DNA of 64,000 bases, from positions 558,001-622,000 of the forward strand of contig JANUWI010000010.1 of assembly GCA_025504975.1 (NCBI GenBank), written 5' to 3'. Source of the stretch: Plenodomus lindquistii (Eukaryota > Ascomycota > Dothideomycetes > Pleosporales > Leptosphaeriaceae). Under the pieces are notes generated by a model. The model was not told the origin of the DNA, made no database searches, and saw only the letters and a program-made list of their open reading frames with translations. The translations under genes were made by a program, and so were the position numbers. This document shows, piece by piece, positions 54,768 through 64,000 of this stretch (the first letter of the stretch is position 1; every line of letters starts with the position of its first letter).

Positions 54768-55117
54768 GGTGGTGGGTTGTGTGTCGTGGTGGAGCTGGAG
54801 AGGAGCGGGCTATGACATGCCCTGGGAGCGCGACGCTGTGGCAGTTCGTTCTGGAGAGCAACAGGATGGCGGTGCCTGTTGGCGGCGTCCGCTGGGCTGC
54901 TGCTAGTGGGGTTGGTTGGAGCTAGGCGGCCTGAGCGTCTGGCCGGGGTTGTCTGCGGCGGCCATGCCAGGGCCCTTCGTCACGTTTCGGCGGTCTACCA
55001 TTCTTTTGCCCCGCGAGCCGCATTATAAACACGCTTGCGCCGCCACTCCACGGTCATTCTCTTCTGTCGAGACCCTTTTCCTTTACTTCACTCCAGACGC
55101 GTATCCAACGGCTCATC
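54768..55117. promoter_or_regulatory. Divergent promoter, ARC19 / UBP6
   Basis: 350 bp between start codons. The ARC19 side is G-rich on the plus strand. The UBP6 side is pyrimidine-rich just before the ATG, as is usual for constitutive fungal genes. No TATA box was evident. Confidence 0.5.
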
Positions 55118-57041
55118 ATGGCGTCTATACCAGGTATGCACATGCACTCTCCACGCAGTGAGCTATTGCGCCGGTGCTAACTCCGCATGTTTGTTCGCAG
55201 TCATTGTAAAGCACCAGGGCAAGAAGCACGAGGTCGAAGTCGACACCACCTCCAACGGCGAGACGTTCAAGTACCAGCTCTTCTCCATCACCGGCGTCGA
55301 GCCAGAGCGCCAGAAGATCATCGTCAAGGGCGGACAACTCAAGGATGACGCCGACATGTCTAAGTTGGGGCTCAAGCCGAACCAGACCCTCATGATGATG
55401 GGCACTCCGTCCGGCGACGCCAACGTCATCGAGAAGCCCAAGGAGGCCATTAGGTTCCTCGAGGACATGGACGAGGCCGAGGCTGCGCAGCTCGAGGGCG
55501 CGACGCCTGCTGGCCTGCAAAACTTGGGCAACACCTGCTACATGAACTCGACCCTGCAGACCCTGCGGTCTATCCCAGAGCTTCAGGAAGAGCTCTTGCG
55601 GTATAACGGAAGGTATGTACATGGCCCAAATAGTGACTTCATTCCATGGGCGCTGCGACTGACCAATTACAACAGCAACGAGTCTGGCTCATCTAGCTCT
55701 GCGCGTACTCTCGGCCAACTTGGCCTTGGGGGCCTCGGTGCCTCGACCGATCTTACAGCATCACTCCGCGATCTGTTCAAGCAAATGTCCGAGACCCAGC
55801 AGGGCTTCCCTCCGCTCATGTTCCTCAACGCGCTCCGCACTGCCTTCCCCCAGTTTGCTCAGAAATCAAAGGACGGACACTACGCACAGCAAGACGCAGA
55901 GGAGGCTTGGTCGCAGATAGTATCGCAGCTACGCCAAAAGCTCAAGCGCAAGGACGAGTCACAAGCAGATGCGGCTGAGCAATCATGGATCGACAAGTAC
56001 ATGGCCGGCAAGTTCGAGTCGGTCATGGAATGCGATGAGCCTGGTGCAAAGGAGGGCGGCGAAGAGCCCGTCAGGAGCGAGGACCTCTTCTTCAAGCTCA
56101 ACTGCCACATCAACGTAGAGACGAACCACCTGCGAGACGGTCTGGCTGCGGGCCTCAAAGAGCAGATCGAAAAGCGTTCAGAGGTTTTGGGCCGCAATGC
56201 GCTCTACACAAAGACTGCACGCATCGCACGGTTACCAAAGCACCTACCGATACACTTTGTGCGCTTCGATTGGCGACGAGACACCAACAAGAAGGCGAAG
56301 ATTATGCGCAAAGTCACCTTCCCAGAGGAGCTCGATGCTCTGGAGTTCTGTACGGATGAATTGAGGAAACTCTTGGTCCCCATCCGCGACAAGATCCGCG
56401 ATGTTCGCAAGGAAGAGGAGGATGACGAGCGCGCGCGCAAGCGACAGCGGCGTATGAGGGCTGGCGAGGAAAACGATGCCGGCCCATCAGTCAGCACCAA
56501 GGAGCCGCTACAGAAGAAGAAGGAGGCCGAGCAAAAGAAGGAAGACGCAAAGAAGCCCGAGGATACTGAAATGACTGAAGTAGAGTACAAGACGGACGCG
56601 CAGGTCGAAGCCGAACGTGCCGAGTCCATCTTGAAAGCCAAGAAGGAGCTTCTTGCCCTTGTAGATCCCAAGATGGCCGCCGACGAGGGCGCAAACCAGA
56701 CTGGTCTCTACGAACTGCGAGGTGTCATCACGCATCAGGGCGCCAGTGCTGACAGTGGTCACTACACCTCCTTCGTCAAGAAGCAGGGCCCCAAAGACCC
56801 AGTGACTGGCAAGCGAAAGGAGGAAGATGGCAAGTGGTGGTGGTTCAATGACGACAAGGTCTCTGAGGTCGACGCTGAGCGGATTCAGACTCTGTCTGGT
56901 GGAGGTTCGTTTTCCCTATTCTCGCATGACTTGAGCAGCTACTAATTCTCTACAGGTCAAAGCCACTCGGCACTTATCCTCCTCTACCGTGCGGTTCCTC
57001 TACCCACAGTTGACGAGGATGTCAAGATGAGCGAGGCTTAG
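55118..57041 (+). CDS. UBP6: Ubiquitin carboxyl-terminal hydrolase 6 (USP14 type)
   Basis: Proteasome-bound deubiquitinase that trims ubiquitin chains from substrates. Four exons (55118-55133, 55201-55612, 55676-56904, 56956-57041) encode 580 residues. An N-terminal ubiquitin-like domain (about 4-75) should dock on Rpn1. The Cys box LQNLGNTCYMNSTLQTL has its nucleophile at residue 118, and the His box reads GASADSGHYTSFVKK with WWWFNDDKVSEV after it. A highly charged insertion (KEEEDDERARKRQRRMR, then lysine/glutamate-rich repeats) separates the two halves of the catalytic domain. The five-residue first exon is typical for the family start MASIPV. All joins are in frame. Confidence 0.95.
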
Positions 57042-57449
57042 ATGCTAGGCTCATGTTGTCCCCTCGTAAATAGAAGCCTGTTCCCGTCTCAAGATCAGTA
57101 GCATTGGTGGTGCATAGCATTGGCGTTGCATAGACAAACGAACACGGCACGAGTGATACGATCAAAGCATGTGTAATGATACAACGATTCAAGATTCTAC
57201 ATACGGGGATGTTTTTTGCGTGTCTATCAAATGTGTTTCTTCCCTAGTTCTCACCCTCATCTCACCGCGCGTCCTGGAAGCCCGTCGAAGCTTGCCGCCA
57301 AGACCAGACGGGTCCCTTCCTGCGACCTACTCCTACCTCGCTGCAACCAACTCCTCGCATTCGTGCACGTCGTTCTCGGTCGCTGCGTTTCCTTTGTAAT
57401 TCCAAGTCTGTCATTCTATTTCCTATGTATACGTGTCAAATTTATCACT
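57042..57449. other. Intergenic, promoter of REC8
   Basis: 408 bp with the UBP6 3-prime region and the REC8 promoter and leader. Nothing distinctive was seen. Confidence 0.5.
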
Positions 57450-60138
57450 ATGTTCTATAGTCACGAAGGTATGCGGACTCGACCTGCACTTCAACTCCAG
57501 TGTTGACTCGTACAGTATTAACCTCGCGCAAATATGGCGTCGCAACCGTCTGGTAAGGGCATTGCTTTCTGGAGTACCAACCCGTGCTGATCACAGCCGC
57601 AGGCTTGTTGCTACACTCGGCTCCAAGTCTAACCTGAAGCGCATCAACCGCAAGCAAATTCTCGATGTCAATGTGTCCAAAGCATGTCAGACCATTGTCG
57701 ATCCGGCCGCGCCAATGGCTCTTCGACTTCAGGGCAACTTGTTGTAGGATCCATCGTGCGCCCTGAATGGCTGTGGGACTGACGAATGCTTAGGTACGGT
57801 GTATCGCGTGTATACTTACAGCAGTGTGGATATGTCCTCTCTGACGCGCAGACTGCGAACAACGAGATTATGCTCTTATCACGAATCGTCAAAGACGGTG
57901 CGCTTGACCCTGATGTCAGAAAAGCGAGGTAACCCAGCCCTATGCCTATTGACGCCGCCAACTCACGCTGACTTTGCAGGCCGGAACAACTCGTCCTTCA
58001 AGACGACCCAGCCTTCCTACCCGAATACGCACTACATCCCCCAGAGCTCTTCGCAGATCTCAACCTCAGCTTCGACCCCCTTCCCATTCGGCACTCCGGC
58101 GATTCCCAGTCCCTGACTCCATTCGGAACTCAACAGTCCAGGTCACCCTCTCATGCCAGCGCAATTGGTGGTCTAGTCCTACCGAGTTCTTCTTCCAGCC
58201 TGCACGGTGGCTTCCAGCTCGGGGATGAAGATGTCCAGGGAAACATCGGAGGACCGAGTGCCATGTTCGATGAGGGTGGAATGCAATCCGCCTTGGACGA
58301 GCCAGACTTCACTTTCGCCGACGATGGTCATATGATACAGCTTGGGGATGATGACTTTGTTCCCAGGACGCCTGCGGTACAGGGTGGATCCACGATGCAG
58401 AGCGATGCAGGTGCCAGTGCGAGGGTGAGGAGGGAGCATGAAGAGGGACGACAGGCGGGCGCTCAGGTGAGTTTTTCTGCTGATTTCTCACCTCGATTTG
58501 CATCTTGATCTCCTGCGCGCGTCTCAGGGCGGCTGCTGGCTTGCCTCATTACTCTCTCAGCCATATGCCCACATTATCTCACCCGTGCTCGAGAAGGCTA
58601 CTTGCGTGGCTTATCTCGCACTTGCCCAAGCTTGTTGTATACTCTGTATTATTTGTTCACGTCTTGCTCCTCACTTTCATCATCACCATTCCTAAGCTCT
58701 CACGATTCACGACATGGATATTGACGTGTACCAGATCCCAGGCGATGACATGGACTTCAATCTCCCCAACTACGGTGACGATCTGCCGGAAGGAGAAGCA
58801 TTCTCGCCAGTTGATCAGGGACAACCCAACGAGACTTCTGGAGAGGTAGAGTCCTCATCCTCAACTGTGGCTGCCCCAATGCGTCGCAAGCCTCGAAACG
58901 TACGCGTTATACCGGCTGATCGAACAATCGAATTGCGTAACGCGGACCTGGCCGACTGGAACAAGAACTACCTGCAGAATATGCTGGAAGCTGCCAAACC
59001 AAAGGCTAAGAAGGCAGCTGCCCTGATGGCCAAGAAGAACGCGGAACATTATGTTTGGGGTGGTGGGCTCGGTGGTATCGGGCAGGACATGCTGGGTGCA
59101 CGCGGCTCAAATCCGTTCGACATGTTCATCGGCGACAACCTCTTTGAGCTGATCACAGGGAAGAGCCGTCATAATGGGAAGGCTGAAAAGCATGACCGTG
59201 ATAGTGGTATCGATGATGCGACCCAGGAGGAATCTCGGCGTGTTCGACAAAAGACCAGAGACTTCGAAGACGAGATCCCGCGTGGAGACGACAATGAGAG
59301 TGTCTTCCCGCTTGGAGACGTCGACATGGATGTTGAATTGCCCCGAGAAGCTGCGACCGCCCTCGACGATCAGCAAATCTTCTCTGCTATGCCCTGGAAC
59401 AGTGCTTCAGTCCGTGGCTCTTCTGCTGTTCCGCGAAGTGCACTAGGTTCGCTCGATCAGAACAAGCGTGGCAGCCGTATGGTCTCGGGATCGCCCCTTC
59501 GTGGTCGTGGCCAGGCCGGCGGACTAGAAGCATTGAACAGCCTAGAGAGCGACGGTGACCTAGGCCTCGATGACTATGGACACCCCGGCCTTAGCTCAGA
59601 CTATCCTGAAGCAGCAGCCCCCGTTCAAACCACCACGCGCGTTCGCGATGCTCTGTCCGCTGAGGGTGCCAACTTCCTCACCTTCGTCATCGACGCAGTC
59701 ACAGAAAAGCGTAGCCGCGCACGAGCAGCTATGGAAGACATGTCTGACGTATTGCAAGCCGAGGCCGCTGCTGACATCGACGACATCACTTTCGAAGAAC
59801 TGTTGCCGCCTCAAGAGAACTCGAAGCTGGTCGCATGTCAAGGACTGATGATGGTGCTTGGACTAGGATGCAAAGGCATGCTCAACGTACAGCAGTCCGA
59901 ACATCTCGGCCCAATCAACCTCCAACTCACGGCGCAAGCTCGTGCTTCTCAAATCATTGAAATTAGCGAGCGTGAAGAGTCGGACACGGAGTCTGACCGT
60001 AGCACGCTTCCGGATGCTCCGTCTGCGCATGAACATGGGCAGGAGGGCGAAGATGACGCCCACTCCCAGGAGCAAATCGCGGCTGGACATACCGCTCCTC
60101 TGGAGGATGACGACCATGATGAACTTTACGACGGTTAA
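57450..60138 (+). CDS. REC8: Meiotic cohesin kleisin subunit Rec8
   Basis: Kleisin that closes the cohesin ring in meiosis. Six exons (57450-57468, 57516-57552, 57603-57743, 57794-57928, 57980-58466, 58735-60138) encode 740 residues. The N-terminal kleisin domain is MFYSHEVLTSRKYGVATVWL, then KINRKQ-like KRINRKQILDVNV, PMALRLQGNLLYGV and VYLQQCGYVLSD. This fits Rec8 better than the mitotic Rad21, which normally starts MFYSE. The C-terminal winged helix is present (LSAEGANFLTFVIDAV, ITFEELLPPQENSKLVA). The long acidic/serine middle is where separase would cut. The fifth intron (268 nt) is the least certain: the chosen acceptor at 58734 is the one that keeps phase with exon 5. Confidence 0.88.
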
Positions 60139-60774
60139 ATGACTTCACGATTTACACGACATCTACTTGTACGATATTTTCATTCTCATGTACAGCAATC
60201 AGACTGGTAGCTGTGAGGAGGCTTCAGCCAAGTCTGAGGGGAACGGCATGGGGTGTTTCGACATGGTATTTCCACAGCATCTGTTTTTCCTTTAATCCCT
60301 TTTATGGGGTGGAAAAGTTTCATGTTATGAGATATAAAGATCTTCTAAAAAGCAAATGTATTTAGACTCCCGTGTCCGGCAAAACATGTATGAGGTGGAG
60401 ACGATGAATGATGCAAACGTTCATACTATTGCCTTTTGTAAGTGTGCGTGCAATGACGTATAATTGAGGCATGGTACAAAGACCGTTACAACAGAATGAT
60501 ATGTGTGCGGTCGGGTCGAATGAACGTAACGTCCTCTGGTCGCGATACCGGTACCTACTGATTACGTCATATCGCTATCGCGATGATTTGACGCGCGACG
60601 TGTTGCGAAAAACAAGCCTTGAAACAACTCGCAGACAGTCTGCCATGCTAGCCACATATACGCCTTGGTCCTCATATACTTACTCTTTCAGCACAGCGAA
60701 GTCCACAGCGTGAGAGTTCACGCGAACTCTCCGCAATTTCTCACACTTTCAATCTACATCTAATCACCGCCAAC
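60139..60774. other. Intergenic, promoter of the Mpv17-family gene
   Basis: 636 bp. A TTACGTCA element (CRE-like, ATF/CREB or AP-1 type) lies near 60561 and a weaker TGACGTA near 60454. Other sequence shows short palindromes such as ACCGGT but no gene or RNA. Confidence 0.45.
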
Positions 60775-61465
60775 ATGTCTATAACCACGCAAACCCTCCA
60801 AGGCACTGTGCTGAGCATAACATCCAACGTCCTTGCCCAAGCCATAAAATCCTACCAATCCAACGTACGAAGCTTCCCCCCAAATCCACCCTGTCTCTCC
60901 CCAACCGACTCCGCACCTCGCTGACCCCCAAACCCCACAGTCGCCCTTCTCCCTCTCCCTCCCCCAAGTCTCCAAATTCGCCCTCTTCAGCATCCTCAGC
61001 GGCCCCCCAAACATCCTCTGGCAAAGCTTCCTCGAAGAAAAATTCCCCACAAATGTGCGCACGCGGACGTCAGCTGCATCCTCGGCTGAGAAGGAGAAGA
61101 AGCGCGACCCTACGACCACAACAATAACAACAACAACAACACTTAGCAAGACAAACGTCCTCATCAAGTTCCTCCTCGATCAGACAATCGGCGCAATAAT
61201 CAACACAATCCTATTCATCGCGTACATGAGCTTCGTCAACAACACACAAGCGGCTGCGCAAGGGCAACTGGGTCACGGTGGGGCATGGGACGCAGTGAAG
61301 AGGGATTGTGCAGCCAAGACTTGGCCGATGATGAAGGATGGGTATAAGTTTTGGCCTTTGATTAGTTTGGTGAGTTTTCTTTGGGTGCCGGTGGAGAGGA
61401 GGATGGTGTTTGGGTGTTCGGTCGGGGTGGTTTGGGGGATTTATTTGAGTCTTGCCGTGGGTTAG
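60775..61465 (+). CDS. Mpv17/PMP22 family membrane protein
   Basis: Two exons (60775-60864, 60941-61465) encode 204 residues. Four hydrophobic segments fit the family; LIKFLLDQTIGAIINTILFI and the C-terminal VPVERRMVFGCSVGVVWGIYLS show its characteristic pattern. Members live in the mitochondrial inner membrane (yeast Sym1) or the peroxisome membrane (Pmp22) and may form small channels. Between helices a lysine-rich stretch and a CAA-encoded poly-Thr run form an unusual loop (EKKRDPTTTTITTTTT). The sense strand is C-rich until about 61050 and G-rich near the end. Confidence 0.86.
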
Positions 61466-62140
61466 GGGGGGTGGAGAGAATGTAGGGTTGATGTTGGGGT
61501 GTTGATGTTGGATGTATATGTCTGTTGCCAGCGGAAGAATTGGATCTGGATTACGATATCTACGAAAATGCAGAAGGAGTATGGAACGGACACCCGGAGA
61601 GACCGTGGATTGCATCTACAGCGACAGCACTTTGATCTCGCCCTCGCTCCGGCACCTCATGCATGGAGTCTATCAACGCCTCTGTGATACCGTTCTATCT
61701 GCCATGGCCACACTAACCTGTCAAGATGCGTTGGCGTGGCGCTGTGTGCCTTGGCTGTGACGTGGGCGTTAAAGTACAGCTGACTGCGTTATAGATAGCC
61801 ACGACTACGATCCAGCGGAGGCTGAAGTACAGTGGAACTGGAATCAGTTGGTAATCAATCGTCTTGAGCATAGTCGGCAGGTGGTACGTCTTCGTAGACC
61901 AGATCAACGGCTCAGGGTAGCGCAAGTATACCAGAACTTGAGATTCGCAGACCACCTGTAACACATGGGTCGCAACCTTCCCTGTCTGTGGGACCAGTCA
62001 TTCAGGAGTTGCGTGATGGTGCCGAGCAGGACTCGATACTAGGGTTCGAAAATTGAAGAGCACAAAGCATGGGGTATTCACCTGTCAGTCCTCTGATGCC
62101 TGAGCTCCTCACTGTCATAATTCACCAAGGCTATTGAATC
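61466..62140. other. Intergenic, promoter of the GH16 gene
   Basis: 675 bp with the Mpv17-family 3-prime region and the GH16 promoter. No motif, repeat or RNA gene was recognised. Confidence 0.5.
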
Positions 62141-63679
62141 ATGGCAGCCATCGTTGATCCGGACAGCATCGAGGTCATTCCCCAGCATCAGCAAGTCGAC
62201 ACCACTCGACATCCGCCATCACGTACATCCAACACCACAGCAATCCCCAACAATGGTTTACAAGTCCCCAGCCAAGTCGAATCAACCAGTACCTCGTCTG
62301 GCCGTCAAACTGCACCTCAGAGCAATTACTTCCGCTCCCGCCGGGTAAAAAAGGGTGAGGTTGAACGGCCATGGCTCGACAAAAAGGACCCACGAGCCAA
62401 ATGGGTCACCGCTTTCCCTATTATCGGATTCCTTCTCGGACTAGGTATCGCCGGTGTTCTCATTTGGGACGGTGTGCGCACCGTCGCAGTCCACAAATAC
62501 TGTGAAGTACTCAACGAGAACTTTTCAACTTGGAACCCGGATATTTGGACCAAGGAAGTCGAAGTGGGTGGTTACGGGTAAGTCACCACTTAGTGTTGAC
62601 TTTCTGATTAATCAAAACGCTGATTCAAGAACCAAAGCAACGGCCACTTCGACATGACCACCAACACCGACGAAAACGTGTACATACAAAACGGCCAACT
62701 CATCATCAAACCCACCCTCCAAGACGAATCCCTCCTTACCCAAAACACCACCCTCGACCTGCGCGGCCTCGGCTGCACAGCACAAACCTGGGAAGCCTGT
62801 GTAACAAGCACAAACACAACCAACGGGACCATCATCAACCCCGTAAAATCCGGACGCATCAACACCAAGCGCGGCGCTTCCATAAAATATGGCCGCGTCG
62901 AGGTCGTCGCCAAACTGCCGGCGGGCGACTGGCTCTGGCCGGCGATTTGGATGTTACCAGTCGATAACGCGTACGGCGAGTGGCCTGCCTCGGGCGAAAT
63001 AGACATCATGGAGTCCCGCGGCAACAACGCGAGTTATGCCCAGGGAGGAAATAACATAGCATCTAGCACGCTGCACTTTGGCCCCAATGCGCTCAACGAT
63101 GGGTGGTGGCTCAACAATGTCAAGCGGAAAGCGTTGCATACGAACTATGCGGCTGGGTATAATACTTTTGGTGTCGAGGTACGTTGGATCTTTTAATCCT
63201 TCTATCGCTATCATCATCCAACTTGTCCCATCTTTGTACCCGATTCTACCGTATCAACGATGCGGCGATACTGACAACACACGCAGTGGAGTGAAAAATA
63301 CATCTTCACATACATCAACACCCGCCTCCAACAAGTCCTCTTCACATCCTTTGCCCAGCCCTTCTGGGACTACGGCCGCTTTCCCCTCTCCGACACCAAC
63401 GGATCGCGTCTCGCGAACCCGTGGCAGAACACAGGCAGCAATGCGAGTCCGTTTGACCAGCCGTTCTACCTCGTTATTAATGTTGCGGTTGGTGGGACCA
63501 ACGGCTGGTTTAAAGATGGAAAGGCGGGGAAACCTTGGATCGATGCGAGTCCGAGGGCGAAAAAAGACTTTTGGGATGCGAGGGCGCAGTGGGGAAGTAG
63601 TTGGGAGAGGGGGGGTTGGATGGCGGTACGGAGTGTGAAGATGTGGCAACAGAGTGGGTGGAATGGGTGTGTGGCGTGA
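62141..63679 (+). CDS. GH16 beta-glucanase-like enzyme, membrane-anchored
   Basis: Three exons (62141-62577, 62638-63178, 63287-63679) encode 456 residues. A polar cytosolic tail of about 85 residues precedes one transmembrane helix (VTAFPIIGFLLGLGIAGVLI), then an outward GH16 domain. The catalytic motif reads GEIDIMESRG, the ExDxxE arrangement with both glutamates present, preceded by WPAIWMLP. NFSTWNPDIWTKEVEVGGYGNG and VAVGGTNGWF match the glucan-binding branch of GH16 (beta-1,3-glucanase or pattern-recognition type). The type II topology resembles Kre6/Skn1-like cell-wall proteins, although it is shorter. Likely role: cell-wall beta-glucan remodelling. The substrate is inferred from the family. 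Confidence 0.92.
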
Positions 63680-64000
63680 AAGGGGTAATGGGATGTTTGT
63701 GTATGTTGGGTTAGCTAAGTAGCTGCGATGGAATCATGATATGGAGATCTAGTAATAGTGTGGATATTTCTGTCCCAAGTCTTAGACTCGCTGACTTTTG
63801 AAGAGTATCTCTTATCTGCTATCGTCATCTGTCCTTATGGTTCAAGGGGGCGTATCTAGTCCTGCGATCGCGGATGCGCGTGCGCTTGTCCAGATCGTAC
63901 ACGATTGACTCATTAACCTCTGAGAAACACACGTCAGGTGAAACATGGTACCTGGTACGTGGACAACGAGGCATGCGCAACAATCAACCGGTAGCACGAT
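63680..64000. other. 3-prime flank of the GH16 gene, window end
   Basis: 321 bp beyond the GH16 stop, likely 3-prime untranslated region and intergenic sequence. No feature was recognised. Confidence 0.5.

Noticed and set aside
54768..54861. Upstream extension of ARC19 in the same open frame
   Set aside because: It adds residues not found in ARPC4 proteins; the ATG-intron model gives the conserved start.
55035..55117. Upstream extension of the UBP6 frame
   Set aside because: It crosses the first intron and lacks the conserved Ubl start; the spliced ATG at 55118 fits the family.

Overview
The window looks like a filamentous ascomycete chromosome, most probably Dothideomycetes and perhaps Pleosporales. 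The class is certain from gene structure and content: short 45-80 nt spliceosomal introns with CTAAC/CTGAC-type branch sites, and fungal versions of many families. The order is inferred only from the feel of the proteins. I assembled 28 protein-coding genes by joining exons across GT-AG introns (one GC-AG). In every spliced model the exons sum to a multiple of three and the join restores a recognisable family sequence. I found no rRNA, no convincing tRNA, no CRISPR and no recognisable transposon.

Layout. 0-8 kb: a TMEM14 protein, PRPP synthetase and a Uds1-domain septation protein, all on minus. 8-14 kb: a gene-poor 6 kb stretch with a G-quadruplex motif and a GCAT tract. 14-23 kb: mitochondrial Phe-tRNA synthetase and the dicarboxylate carrier (divergent pair), a small secreted cysteine-containing protein, then a TMEM115-type membrane protein and a Sif2/TBL1-type WD40 co-repressor (divergent pair). 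23-29 kb: a Baeyer-Villiger type monooxygenase and a peroxisomal ABCD half-transporter. 29-38 kb: two large intronless genes facing each other, a dynactin p150Glued-like CAP-Gly protein and a giant ankyrin/coiled-coil protein. 39-46 kb: a secreted DUF3455 protein, a membrane-anchored histidine acid phosphatase, an FMN-dependent 2-hydroxyacid oxidase and a short-chain dehydrogenase. 46-54 kb: a DUF262 protein, IPI1, a roadblock/LC7 dynein light chain, a DUF1348 protein and a Pmp20-type peroxiredoxin. 54-64 kb: ARC19 (ARPC4), UBP6, the meiotic cohesin REC8, an Mpv17/PMP22 family protein and a GH16 membrane glucanase-like enzyme.

The genes are mainly housekeeping and do not form one pathway or a secondary-metabolite cluster. 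Loose themes are visible. Three or four products point to the peroxisome (ABCD transporter, peroxiredoxin and hydroxyacid oxidase both ending in AKL, perhaps Mpv17). Three serve the cytoskeleton (p150-like, roadblock, ARPC4). Many neighbours are divergent pairs sharing 270-720 bp promoters.

Most worth a second look are: a eukaryotic DUF262 (GmrSD/ParB-like) protein with no HNH nuclease half; a repeated within-gene switch from C-rich to G-rich sense strand, always in the direction of transcription; a divergent p150Glued; an ARC19 gene whose first coding exon is only the ATG; and an ordered pair of repeats downstream of the p150-like gene. I saw nothing that I could defend as a wholly new multi-gene system.
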